Source: Fundidesulfovibrio magnetotacticus (GTDB lineage Bacteria > Desulfobacterota > Desulfovibrionia > Desulfovibrionales > Desulfovibrionaceae). Taken from it: a stretch of DNA of 64,000 nt. The notes beneath the pieces were generated by a model, which ran no database searches, was not told the origin of the DNA, and saw only the letters and a program-made list of their open reading frames with translations. Where the stretch lies: positions 103,058-167,057 of the forward strand of contig NZ_BLTE01000013.1 in NCBI RefSeq assembly GCF_013019105.1. Reading direction: 5' to 3'. Both the position numbers and the translations under genes were made by a program. Positions 56,408 through 64,000 of the stretch are shown piece by piece; positions within the stretch are counted from its first letter, which is position 1; the number at the start of each line of letters is the position of its first letter.

Positions 56408-57060
56408 TGCGCGTCATCGATCTGGGACGCCTCACCTTCGCCGAGGCCCTGGCCATCCAGGAGGCGGCGGTTGAGGAGGTCCGGGAGGGAGGCGAGGAAC
56501 GCCTCTACGTGCTGGAACACCACCCCGTGATCACCTTCGGACGCCACGGCGGCGAGGCCTTCCTGCTGGCCTCGGCCCCGGAGCTGGCCCGGCGCGGCGT
56601 GGAGGTGGCCAAGGCCACGCGCGGCGGCAGCGTCACCTGCCACTTCCCGGGGCAGGCCGTGCTCTATCCCATTCTGCGGCTCTCGGGCAGGCCCGGGGGG
56701 TTGCGCGCCCACTTCGAGGACCTGGAGCAGGCGGCCATGGACGTGCTGGCGGCCATGGGCGTGCCTTCCGGGCGCTCCGAGGGCCGCCCCGGCGTGTGGT
56801 GCGGCCCGCGCAAGATCGCCAGCGTGGGCGTCGGCGTACGCCGCTGGGTGAGCTACCACGGCATCGCCTTCAACGTGGAACCCGACGTTTCCCTCTTTTC
56901 CCTCACAACCCCATGCGGACTCGCAGGGGTGGAGATGACCTCGGCCTGGGCGGAACTGGCCCGGCTGGGGTTGGACACCGCCCCCGCAGAGGTCCAGGGA
57001 GTCAAGCATGCTCTCGCCCACGCCTTCGCCCGGGCAGTCCTCGCCCGGCGGGAAGCCTAG
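56407..57060 (+). CDS. lipB: Octanoyl-[ACP]:protein N-octanoyltransferase
   Basis: This 217-residue enzyme moves octanoate from ACP to lipoyl domains. EHHPVITFGRHGG, the family signature RGGSVTCHFPGQAVLYP, the lysine of KIASVGVGVRRWVSYHGIAFNV and the catalytic Cys in TPCGLAGVEMTS are present. ATG 56407 overlaps the stop of the methyltransferase gene. The 3' end overlaps lipA by 53 bases. Together lipB and lipA provide de novo lipoylation of 2-oxoacid dehydrogenases and glycine cleavage H protein. Confidence 0.96.
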   Translation: MRVIDLGRLTFAEALAIQEAAVEEVREGGEERLYVLEHHPVITFGRHGGEAFLLASAPELARRGVEVAKATRGGSVTCHFPGQAVLYPILRLSGRPGGLRAHFEDLEQAAMDVLAAMGVPSGRSEGRPGVWCGPRKIASVGVGVRRWVSYHGIAFNVEPDVSLFSLTTPCGLAGVEMTSAWAELARLGLDTAPAEVQGVKHALAHAFARAVLARREA

Positions 57061-57934
57061 CCCGCGCCTGCCGGCCTGGCTTCGCGTCAAGCAGCCCCGG
57101 GACGGGGTTTTCCCCGGCACGGCCCTGGCCGTGGCCGAACACGGCCTGCGCACGGTCTGCCGTCAGGCGCGCTGCCCCAACATGTTCGAGTGCTTCGGCC
57201 GTGGCGTGGCCACGTTCCTCATCCTGGGGGGGGCCTGCACGCGCTCCTGCGGCTTCTGCAACGTCGCCCACGGCGTCCCGGAGCCCCCGGAGCCCGACGA
57301 GCCCCTGCGCGTGGCCCAGGCGGCCGCGCGCCTTGGGCTCAAGCACGTGGTGATCACCTCCGTGACGCGCGACGACCTCCCCGACGGCGGGGCCATCCAG
57401 TTCGCCGCCTGTGTGCGCGCCGTGCGCGAGGCCCTGCCCGGGGCCACGGTGGAGGTGCTCGTGCCGGATTTCCAGGGCAGCCGCGAGGCCCTTCAGATGG
57501 TGCTGGACGCCGGCCCCGACGTGGTGAACCACAACCTGGAGACCGTGCCCGAACTCTACTCCCTGGTGCGTCCCCAGGCGCGTTACGAGCAGAGCCTGGA
57601 GCTTCTGGAGCGCGTGGCGAAAAGCGGGCGCGCCTCGGCCAAGAGCGGGCTCATGCTGGGGCTTGGCGAATCGCCCGGCCAAGTGGAGCGCACCCTGGCC
57701 GACCTGGCTACGGCGGGCTGCCGCATGGTCACGGTGGGGCAGTACCTGCGTCCGGGGCGGCGCAATCTGCCCGTGGTCCGCTACGTGCCGCCTGAGGAGT
57801 TCGAGGACGTGGCCCGCATGGGCCGCGCCCAGGGCATCCCCGTGATGTACTGCGGCCCGCTGGTGCGCTCCAGCCACAACGCGGGGGACTTCACGGACGG
57901 CATGCGATCGCAGGGTTCGCCATGTTGCCCCTGA
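57008..57934 (+). CDS. lipA: Lipoyl synthase
   Basis: This 308-residue radical SAM enzyme inserts two sulfurs into protein-bound octanoate. Both clusters are visible: the auxiliary CRQARCPNMFEC (C-x4-C-x5-C) and the radical SAM CTRSCGFC (C-x3-C-x2-C). The C-terminal RSSHNA serine ligand is present. ATG 57008 lies inside lipB with AGGGAG upstream, so the overlap is real. It is last in the RACo-Rsm22-lipB-lipA run. Confidence 0.97.
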   Translation: MLSPTPSPGQSSPGGKPSPRLPAWLRVKQPRDGVFPGTALAVAEHGLRTVCRQARCPNMFECFGRGVATFLILGGACTRSCGFCNVAHGVPEPPEPDEPLRVAQAAARLGLKHVVITSVTRDDLPDGGAIQFAACVRAVREALPGATVEVLVPDFQGSREALQMVLDAGPDVVNHNLETVPELYSLVRPQARYEQSLELLERVAKSGRASAKSGLMLGLGESPGQVERTLADLATAGCRMVTVGQYLRPGRRNLPVVRYVPPEEFEDVARMGRAQGIPVMYCGPLVRSSHNAGDFTDGMRSQGSPCCP

Positions 57935-57988
57935 CCCGCTCTTAGGCTACAAGCCGCGCAACGTTTCGCGCAACGAGGAGGTGCACCC

Positions 57989-58546
57989 GTGGGCTTTCAG
58001 GCCGCTGGCATGCCGGGACTCTGGCTCTACACCCCCAAGGTCTTCAAGGATGACCGGGGCTTCTTCATGGAAAGCTACAACCAGGCGGGCTTCGCGGCCC
58101 AGGGCCTGGAGACGGCCTTCATCCAGGACAACCACGCCCTCTCGCGCAGCAAGGGCGTGCTCCGGGGACTGCATTTCCAGAACCCGCCCAAGGCCCAGAC
58201 CAAGCTCGTTCGCGTGACGCGCGGCGAGGTGCTCGACGTGGTGGTGGACCTGCGCAAGGGCTCCCCCACCTTCGGGCAGTGGAAGTCCTTCCTCCTGTCG
58301 GAGTCCAACTTCCTCCAGCTCTACGTGCCCAAGGGCTTCGCCCACGGCTACCTGACGCGCACCACCGACGTGGAGTTCCTCTACAAGGTGGACGAACTCT
58401 ACGCCCCTGAGCACGACTCCGGCATCGCCTGGAACGACCCGGACCTGGGCATCGACTGGGGCTGGACCGAGCCCGTGCTCTCCGCCAAGGACGCCCAGCT
58501 GGGCCGTCTGCGCGATCTCGACTCCCCCTTCGTCTTCGAAGGCTGA
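57989..58546 (+). CDS. rfbC: dTDP-4-dehydrorhamnose 3,5-epimerase
   Basis: This 185-residue cupin-fold enzyme epimerises the 4-keto sugar on the way to dTDP-L-rhamnose. The start FKDDRGFFMESY, the catalytic His62 in LRGLHFQNPP, VVDLRKGSPTFGQW and the Tyr-containing FLYKVDELYAPEHDSGIAWND are family features. GTG 57989 with GAGGAGG at 57976-57982 is the start. rfbA, rfbB and rfbD are not adjacent; manC follows after about 20 bases, so the pair serves surface polysaccharide. Confidence 0.95.
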   Translation: MGFQAAGMPGLWLYTPKVFKDDRGFFMESYNQAGFAAQGLETAFIQDNHALSRSKGVLRGLHFQNPPKAQTKLVRVTRGEVLDVVVDLRKGSPTFGQWKSFLLSESNFLQLYVPKGFAHGYLTRTTDVEFLYKVDELYAPEHDSGIAWNDPDLGIDWGWTEPVLSAKDAQLGRLRDLDSPFVFEG

Positions 58547-58569
58547 ACCACAAGCCAGAGGCTCCCCGC

Positions 58570-60000
58570 ATGCAGGCCACCCAAGACCCCAAGGCTCCCT
58601 TCGCTGGTTGTCACGCCGTGATCCTGGCCGGAGGCTCCGGAACCAGGCTCTGGCCCCTCTCGCGCACGCTTTTGCCCAAGCAGCTGCTCTCCCTGGACGG
58701 CGGGCAGACGCTGCTCAAGCGCACCGTGGCCCGCGCCCTGGGCGCGTTCGACCCCTCTGGAGTCTGGGTGGTCACCAACGAGGAGCACGTCTTCGAGGTG
58801 CGCAGCCAGTTGCGCGAGCTGGGTCCGGACCTGGAGCGCGGGGCGCTGGCCGAGCCCATGGGCCGTAACACCCTGGCCGCCATCATGCTGGCCCTGGACA
58901 GGATCGTGGAGCAGGACCCCGACGCCCTGGCCGCCGTCTTCCCCTCCGACCACATGATCGAGCCCGCCGACGGCTGGCGCGAAACCCTGGCCAAGGCCCT
59001 GCCCCTGGCCCGCGAAGGCCGCCTGGTCACGTTCGGCATCCGCCCCGCCAAGCCCGAGACCGGCTACGGCTACATCCGCACGGGCCAGCCTCTGGGCGAA
59101 GGGGCCTTCGAAGTACGCTCCTTCGTGGAGAAGCCCGGCCAGGAGCAGGCCCAGGCCTACGTGGAGAGCGGCGAATACTATTGGAACAGCGGCATGTTCG
59201 TCTTCCCCGTGCGCCTCTTCCTGGAAACCGTGCGCGACAAGCAGCCCGTGTTCTGGGAGTGGTGGGAAACCCGCTCCGGCGCGGGCCTGGCCGCAGGGTA
59301 CGGCCTGCTCCCCGACATCTCGGTGGACTACGCCGTGGTGGAGAAGATGGAGCGCATCGCCGTTGTGGAGGCCCGCTTCGACTGGGACGACCTGGGCAAC
59401 TGGGAGGCCATCCACCGCCTGGGCGCGAAGGATGCCAGGGGCAACTCCGTGCAGGGCGACGTGATGGCCCTGGACTGCGAGGGGAGCCTGCTCATCTCCC
59501 AGGGCGGCAAGCTGGCCTGCGTGGGCCTGAAAGACATGATCGCCGTGCAGACCCGCGACGCCACCCTGGTCTGCCCGCTCTCCGAGGCCCAGAAGGTCAA
59601 GGACGTGGTGGGCGCGCTCAAGGGCGAGGGCAGCCAGCTGGTCAACGCCCACGTCACGGTACGCAGGCCCTGGGGCAGCTACACCGTGCTGGAGGAAGGC
59701 CCCCACTACAAGATCAAGCGCATCCAGGTGCCCTCGGGCGGCAAGCTCTCCCTGCAGATGCACCACCACCGCTCCGAGCACTGGGTGGTGGTGACGGGAA
59801 CGGCCCTGGTGGAGGTGGACGGCAAGGAGATGCTCCTCACGGAGAACCAGTCCGTGGACATCCCCAAGACCGCCACACACAGGCTCTCCAACCCCGGCAA
59901 GGTGCCCGTGGAGATCATCGAGATCCAGACCGGCCCGTACCTGGAAGAGGACGACATCGTCCGCTTCGAGGACGTGTACGGCCGCAAGGCCAAACCCTAG
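58570..60000 (+). CDS. manC: Mannose-1-phosphate guanylyltransferase/mannose-6-phosphate isomerase
   Basis: This 476-residue bifunctional enzyme has an N-terminal nucleotidyltransferase (LAGGSGTRLWPLSR, FVEKPG, NSGMFVFPV) and a C-terminal type II isomerase cupin (RPWGSYTVLEEGPHYKIKRI, LSLQMHHHRSEHW). It supplies GDP-mannose from fructose-6-phosphate with phosphomannomutase. It follows rfbC and directly precedes the qrc genes, but function gives no link to them. Length is standard. Confidence 0.96.
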   Translation: MQATQDPKAPFAGCHAVILAGGSGTRLWPLSRTLLPKQLLSLDGGQTLLKRTVARALGAFDPSGVWVVTNEEHVFEVRSQLRELGPDLERGALAEPMGRNTLAAIMLALDRIVEQDPDALAAVFPSDHMIEPADGWRETLAKALPLAREGRLVTFGIRPAKPETGYGYIRTGQPLGEGAFEVRSFVEKPGQEQAQAYVESGEYYWNSGMFVFPVRLFLETVRDKQPVFWEWWETRSGAGLAAGYGLLPDISVDYAVVEKMERIAVVEARFDWDDLGNWEAIHRLGAKDARGNSVQGDVMALDCEGSLLISQGGKLACVGLKDMIAVQTRDATLVCPLSEAQKVKDVVGALKGEGSQLVNAHVTVRRPWGSYTVLEEGPHYKIKRIQVPSGGKLSLQMHHHRSEHWVVVTGTALVEVDGKEMLLTENQSVDIPKTATHRLSNPGKVPVEIIEIQTGPYLEEDDIVRFEDVYGRKAKP

Positions 60001-60001
60001 G

Positions 60002-60550
60002 GTGGAGCGGACTCCGCGCAGGGGCGCTCTCGCCCTGGCCGCCCTTGGCCTGGCCCTGGGCCTGGCCGCCGGGTGGATGGCGGCCCCGCGCTTCGCCTGG
60101 ACCGCCCTGAGCCAGCCCGTGCGCTTCAGCCACAAGGCCCACCTGCGCCAGGACCTGGACTGCGCCCGCTGCCACTTCGCCGGTCCCGGGGGGGGCTACT
60201 CGGGCTTCCCCCGGGTGGGCGTCTGCGCCGCCTGCCACGCCGAGCCCACGGGCGGGCGCTCCGAGGACGAACGCGAACGCGACCGCCTCACCGCCCTGTA
60301 CGTGCGCCCCGGGCGGGACGTGCCCTGGCTCTGCGCCCTGCGCCTGCCGGGCCACGTGCGCTTCGTCCACGCCCCGCACCTGGACGCCTCCTGCAGTTCC
60401 TGCCACCCCGACATGCGCCGGGAGGACGCCCTGAACGTCACCGTGAACCGTGTCTCCGGGGCCTCCCGCCAGGCCATGACCATGGACCGCTGCCGGTCCT
60501 GCCACCTTGAACGGGGCGCGCCCTCGGGCTGCGCCGCCTGCCACGGGTAG
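60002..60550 (+). CDS. qrcA: QrcA-like membrane-anchored multiheme cytochrome c
   Basis: This 182-residue protein has an N-terminal signal or anchor helix (about 8-28) and five CxxCH haem sites (CARCH, CAACH, CSSCH, CRSCH, CAACH). The gene order with the two following genes matches the Qrc complex of Desulfovibrio, which takes electrons from periplasmic cytochrome c3 to menaquinone. D. vulgaris QrcA is reported with six haems, so a sixth with an atypical motif may be missed. The start is GTG 60002, two bases after manC, with a weak ribosome site. Confidence 0.82.
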   Translation: MERTPRRGALALAALGLALGLAAGWMAAPRFAWTALSQPVRFSHKAHLRQDLDCARCHFAGPGGGYSGFPRVGVCAACHAEPTGGRSEDERERDRLTALYVRPGRDVPWLCALRLPGHVRFVHAPHLDASCSSCHPDMRREDALNVTVNRVSGASRQAMTMDRCRSCHLERGAPSGCAACHG

Positions 60551-60555
60551 ACCCC

Positions 60556-62598
60556 GTGGGCTTCGGGCGCAGACGCTTCGTGGGCCTGGCCGCCGGTTTC
60601 GCGGCCGCGACCGCCGCCGGAACGGCCCTCTCGCCTGCCCCCTGGCGGCTGGCCCGGGACGCCTACACCCGCGCCCAGGACCGGCCGGACCTCCCCCAGC
60701 CCCCGCGCGAGCCCCTGGAGGAAGCCTTCACCACCAGCCTCGCCTGTCCCTCGGGCCAGGGCCTGCGCGTGCTCCTGGCCTCGGGCCGCCCCGTGCGCTG
60801 CCTGGGCCGGGAGGACCACCCCTTGAGCTTCGGCGCGGCCACGCCCCTCGCCCAAAGCGAGCCCAGGGAACTCCACAGGCCCGACCGCGTGCGCTCGCCG
60901 CTGCTCAAAAAAGACGGAGCCTTCGTCCCGATCTCCTGGGCCGCCGCCATGGACCTCCTGGTGGAGCGCCTGCGCGCCGCCGGGGGCGACATCCTGGCCG
61001 TGGGGCCCCCGCGCCCGGGGACCCTGGCCGCGCTCCTGGACGTCTTCCTGGAGCGGCTGGGGGCCGCGAGCGCCCCGCGCATGCCCTCCGAAGGGCTGCA
61101 GGCCGCGCGCGCCGCGCGCATCATGGGCCTGGACGCCCGCCCGGGCTACGACCTGGACAACGCCCGGGACGTGGTGGCGGCCGGGTCGGACCTCTTCGGC
61201 TCGCTGCCCGCCTCGCCGCACCTGCGCCGCGCCTGGGCGGGGAGGGCGGGGCGGGGGATCTGTCTGGCCCCGGTCCGGCCGGACTGGGCCTGTCTCTGCG
61301 AACGCTGGGCGCCCATGGCCGCCGGGTCCGGCGCGTTCCTGGCCCTGGGCGCGGCGCGCGACCTGGCCTCCATGGGCCGCATCAAGGGCGACTGGCCCGA
61401 CCTGGCCGAGTTCCTGGCCCTGGTCCAGGCGCGTTTCGGTCCCGTCGAGGTGGAGCGCGCCACGGGCGTGCCCGCGGAAGTCCAGCGGGAGGTCGCCCTG
61501 CGCGTGGCCGCCGGGGCGCTTTTCGCGCCGGGCGCGCCAGAGGGCGCGGGGCCGGGGCTGGCCCCCTTCGTGGCCGGCTACGCCCTCATGGCCCTGGCCC
61601 AGGGCGTGAACCGGCCCGGGGGGCTCTTTCTGACGCGTCCCCTGAGCCCCCTGGCATCCGGCGGCGACCTGCCCGCCGTTTTGCGCGCCCTTGCCATGGG
61701 GCGCGCGTCCGCGCCCGGCGTGCTCCTGCTCGTCGAGGCCGATCCCCTTTCCGCCCTGCCCAGGCCGGAACTCACGGCCCGAGCCCTGGCAAGGGCCGCC
61801 TTCCGCACGGCCTTCACCCCGGTGATGACCGCGTCGGCCCGCCTCTGCGACCTGATCCTCCCCGCGCCCATGCCCCTGGAGCGCCATGGCGACGTGGAGA
61901 CACCCCACGGCTTGGCCTTCGCCACATACGGGCTGGCCCTGCCCCTGGTCCGCCCCCAGGCCGACGCCCGCCACCCCGGCGACGTGCTGGCCCATCTGGC
62001 GCGGCGTCTGGGCGTGCCTCTGGAGCATGGAAGTTTCCCCGAGGCCCTGGAGTCGCGCGTGGCGGACCTTGAAGCCTCGGGCGGCTACGTGGCGTCTGGC
62101 ACGCCGCCCTGGCGCGTGCTGGCGGGCGAGCCCCTGCCCGCGCCCCAGGCCGGGCTTCAGGAGGCCCTGGTCAGGGGGGGGCTGTGGTGCGATCCCCGTC
62201 CCGTCCCCGCGCGCGGCATGTCCCTGGGGGCGCGCTTTCTGGCCCGGGCCCTGGCCCCGGAGCCCATCGATCTCGGCCTTCCCTTGCGCCTGGCGGTGTC
62301 GGGCTCGGGTTTCCCGGGGCCGGAACCCTGGAGGCCAGAGGCGGACGGGGCGCGCTGGCCGGAGGTCCGCGTGAGCGGGGCCACGGCCGCCGCCAGCAGG
62401 GTGAAGGCGGGCCAGACGGCGCTCTTGCGCGGCAGGGAAGGGGAGGCGCGCGTGCGCGTGGCCCTGGACGAGACGGTCATGGACGGCCACGTGGCCGCCC
62501 GCGCGCGCGATGTCCTGGCCGCGGCGGCGTTCGCCTCCGGCCCGGAGGGATCGGTACCGGCCTGGGACGGCACGCCCCTGGCCCTGGAGAAGGCATGA
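60556..62598 (+). CDS. qrcB: QrcB-like molybdopterin-oxidoreductase-fold protein
   Basis: This 680-residue protein has a twin-arginine signal (GRRRFVGLAAGFAAA) and the fold of the molybdopterin oxidoreductase family, but the N-terminal Fe-S cysteine set is missing, leaving CPSGQG only. In Qrc, QrcB is known to lack molybdenum and cluster and to act structurally, which agrees. Later motifs typical of the family remain (PFVAGYALMALAQGVNRPGG, LILPAPMPLERHGDVETPHG). The start is GTG 60556. It overlaps qrcC by four bases (ATGA). Confidence 0.85.
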   Translation: MGFGRRRFVGLAAGFAAATAAGTALSPAPWRLARDAYTRAQDRPDLPQPPREPLEEAFTTSLACPSGQGLRVLLASGRPVRCLGREDHPLSFGAATPLAQSEPRELHRPDRVRSPLLKKDGAFVPISWAAAMDLLVERLRAAGGDILAVGPPRPGTLAALLDVFLERLGAASAPRMPSEGLQAARAARIMGLDARPGYDLDNARDVVAAGSDLFGSLPASPHLRRAWAGRAGRGICLAPVRPDWACLCERWAPMAAGSGAFLALGAARDLASMGRIKGDWPDLAEFLALVQARFGPVEVERATGVPAEVQREVALRVAAGALFAPGAPEGAGPGLAPFVAGYALMALAQGVNRPGGLFLTRPLSPLASGGDLPAVLRALAMGRASAPGVLLLVEADPLSALPRPELTARALARAAFRTAFTPVMTASARLCDLILPAPMPLERHGDVETPHGLAFATYGLALPLVRPQADARHPGDVLAHLARRLGVPLEHGSFPEALESRVADLEASGGYVASGTPPWRVLAGEPLPAPQAGLQEALVRGGLWCDPRPVPARGMSLGARFLARALAPEPIDLGLPLRLAVSGSGFPGPEPWRPEADGARWPEVRVSGATAAASRVKAGQTALLRGREGEARVRVALDETVMDGHVAARARDVLAAAAFASGPEGSVPAWDGTPLALEKA

Positions 62599-63236
62599 GC
62601 GCGATCGAAGACCGTGGATTCGGGCTGCTGGTGGACCTGGACCGCTGCACGGGGTGCGGGGCCTGCCGCACGGCCTGCGCCCTGGAGAACAACGTGCCGC
62701 CCTCGGCCGGCGCCGAGGGGGAATGGCTCGCGGTGGAGCGTCTCGAGAGCGTCGGAAAGGGCGAGCAGCTCGACGTGCTCTTCGTGCCCCGCCCCTGCAT
62801 GCACTGCGACGCCCCGCCCTGCGTGGCGGCCTGCCCCACGGGGGCCACGTGCAAGGACCCCGCCTGGGGCGTGGTGAGCCAGGTCTACGCCCGTTGCATC
62901 GGCTGCCGCCTGTGCATGAGCGCCTGCCCCTACGGCGCGCGCCGCTTCAATGCCGCCGATCCCGTCTGGCCAGGCGGCATGGAGCGGGCCTTCACGCCGT
63001 GGGCCTCGTCGCGCCCCCGCTTCGTGGTGGAGAAGTGCACGCTGTGCGCCCACCGCATCGGCGCGCAAGGGCTGTTGACGGCCTGCGCCGAAGCATGCCC
63101 CACGGGGGCCATCCGTTCGGGCGTTCCGGGCGAACTGCTGGAGGGGCGGGAGGCTTTCGTGCTCAGGCCCGGGACGGGCGCCAGCCCGCGCGTGTGGTAC
63201 GTCTCGCGCAGGGATTGGGCGCGCGATGCGGGGTAG
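62595..63236 (+). CDS. qrcC: QrcC-like four-cluster ferredoxin subunit
   Basis: This 213-residue protein has four groups of cysteines for [4Fe-4S] or [3Fe-4S] clusters: CTGCGACRTAC, CMHCDAPPCVAACP, CIGCRLCMSACPYG and CTLCAHR with CAEACPTG. This is the NrfC/PsrB type that wires a periplasmic enzyme to an NrfD-type membrane subunit. In Qrc that partner is QrcD, which is not found downstream; only 168 bases separate this gene from a tRNA cluster. The ATG overlaps the qrcB stop. Confidence 0.88.
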   Translation: MSAIEDRGFGLLVDLDRCTGCGACRTACALENNVPPSAGAEGEWLAVERLESVGKGEQLDVLFVPRPCMHCDAPPCVAACPTGATCKDPAWGVVSQVYARCIGCRLCMSACPYGARRFNAADPVWPGGMERAFTPWASSRPRFVVEKCTLCAHRIGAQGLLTACAEACPTGAIRSGVPGELLEGREAFVLRPGTGASPRVWYVSRRDWARDAG

Positions 63237-63362
63237 GGCGGGGGAACTTTCGAAGAAATGCGGCGAATCCGCGAAGGACGCTTGACAAGGCGGGTTCCTT
63301 CTGTCAGATGGGCCGTCGCTCTTTGAGAGATTGTGCGTTGGGCGCAAGGCGGAAAAAAACGC

Positions 63363-63391
63363 TTGCGCGCTGTTCGAAGATGGGCTAATCC
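63363..63391 (+). promoter_or_regulatory. Candidate promoter for tRNA-tuf cluster
   Basis: TTGCGC (63363-63368), a 17-base spacer and TAATCC (63386-63391), with an A-tract upstream at about 63354-63360. A second TTGACA is at 63282-63287 with a weak -10 (TCAGAT). One of these should drive the tRNA genes. Confidence 0.4.
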
Positions 63392-63404
63392 TCCGCGTCT
63401 TGGC

Positions 63405-63480
63405 GCTGGCGTAGCTCAACTGGTAGAGCAGCTGATTTGTAATCAGCAGGTTGCGGGTTCAAGTCCCTTCGCCAGCTCCA
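63405..63480 (+). tRNA. tRNA-Thr (anticodon TGT)
   Basis: The acceptor GCTGGCG (63405-63411) pairs with CGCCAGC (63470-63476). The anticodon loop reads TTTGTAA, the T-loop is GTTCAAGTC, and CCA is encoded at 63478-63480. Confidence 0.97.
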
Positions 63481-63492
63481 GGAAAAAGGTTT

Positions 63493-63578
63493 GGTGGGGT
63501 TCCCGAGTGGCCAAAGGGAACAGACTGTAAATCTGTCGGCGTCAGCCTTCGGTGGTTCAAATCCACCCCCCACCACCA
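63493..63578 (+). tRNA. tRNA-Tyr (anticodon GTA)
   Basis: The acceptor GGTGGGG pairs with CCCCACC. The anticodon loop is CTGTAAA and a long variable arm is present, as expected for tRNA-Tyr. CCA is encoded. Its GTA anticodon is a substrate for queuosine insertion by tgt in this window. Confidence 0.97.
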
Positions 63579-63639
63579 CGAACAATTGAATACGAGGCGC
63601 AGGAGACGGGGTGACCGTCGTTCGGACTGCGGGTACGAC

Positions 63640-63716
63640 GCGGGAATAGCTCAATTGGCTAGAGCATCAGCCTTCCAAGCTGAGGGTTGCGGGTTCGAGT
63701 CCCGTTTCCCGCTCCA
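63640..63716 (+). tRNA. tRNA-Gly (anticodon TCC)
   Basis: The acceptor GCGGGAA (63640-63646) pairs with TTCCCGC (63706-63712). The anticodon loop is CTTCCAA and CCA is encoded at 63714-63716. Confidence 0.97.
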
Positions 63717-63750
63717 ACGTCACGTCCCACCGGTCGCGCTTCTTTGACGG

Positions 63751-63826
<76 letters not shown>

Positions 63827-63889
63827 TACATCACTCAAAATAACTGGCGGCAGCCACTCCAAGAACGACCACTCGAGAGGGGGATCACC

Positions 63890-64000
63890 ATGGGCAAGGC
63901 GAAATTCGAGCGCAACAAGCCGCACGTCAACATCGGCACCATCGGTCACATCGACCACGGCAAGACCACGCTGACCGCCGCCATCACGAAGCTTTCGCAC
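63890..64000 (+). CDS. tuf: Elongation factor Tu (5' end only)
   Basis: The first 37 codons are present before the window ends. [20 protein letters not shown] contains the P-loop GHIDHGKT of EF-Tu; the Ile in place of the more common Val is usual in sulfate reducers. A GAGAGGGGG ribosome site lies just before the ATG. It follows the four tRNA genes by about 65 bases and is probably co-transcribed with them. Confidence 0.97.
   Translation, partial: MGKAKFERNKPHVNIGTIGHIDHGKTTLTAAITKLSH

Noticed and set aside
63385..63747. Open frames across the tRNA cluster (63333-63530, 63385-63654, 63451-63747)
   Set aside because: They read through four clear tRNA genes and are artefacts.

Overview
This is a high-GC stretch of a bacterial chromosome, almost certainly from a sulfate-reducing member of the Desulfovibrionaceae. 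That placement is inference from gene content. The window carries a Qrc-type respiratory gene set (qrcABC), the tRNA-Thr/Tyr/Gly/Thr-tuf cluster, type III glutamine synthetase, HypF for hydrogenase maturation, pyruvoyl arginine decarboxylase and a RACo-like corrinoid-activator gene. Genes are dense, with many ATGA/TGATG overlaps. No rRNA, intact prophage or insertion sequence was seen.

Layout. 1-9231: umuDC translesion polymerase; an ilvB gene preceded by a 28-codon Val/Leu leader peptide and an attenuator hairpin; a DUF362 gene overlapping hypF; then two related CI-type repressors whose S24 domains have lost catalytic residues. 9651-20415: mostly housekeeping genes (panB, a DksA-like factor, lgt, a YyaL-type protein) plus a TPR protein with a degenerate receiver, a HEPN-like protein, a diguanylate cyclase, an SDR and an ElyC/YdcF-like protein. 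20412-23836: a minus-strand run nth > kinase > HipA-N/HIRAN protein > tgt > ydcF. The two middle genes form an AT-rich islet spliced with overlapping stop and start codons into an otherwise GC-rich operon. This is the best candidate for an undescribed system. 24053-30009: an MBL-fold hydrolase, a HigBA toxin-antitoxin pair, the argS-SPOR-pdaD operon and fabD.

30101-42887: rsmG, rlmH, a nitronate monooxygenase-like flavoprotein, a response regulator with an HD-GYP domain, a PLP decarboxylase, a cyclase-family hydrolase, a four-gene Mla/MCE lipid transport operon (mlaE-mlaF-mlaD-lipoprotein), a TPR protein and YjbQ. 42917-43043 holds what looks like a decayed CRISPR array with no cas genes. 43493-43675 is a cluster of hairpins framed by a 26-nt perfect repeat, downstream of glnN. 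46433-52895: a cysteine-cluster protein, an acyltransferase/sialidase pair, a receiver-histidine kinase hybrid and two cell-wall enzymes (L,D-transpeptidase and NlpC/P60).

53308-64000: a RACo-like activator, an Rsm22-type methyltransferase and lipB-lipA in a tightly overlapping operon; rfbC and manC for surface sugars; qrcA-qrcB-qrcC without the expected membrane subunit qrcD; then four tRNA genes and the start of tuf.

Together the window is a core metabolic and envelope region carrying a few accessory insertions: the HIRAN/HipA islet, higBA, the CRISPR relic and possibly the repressor pair.
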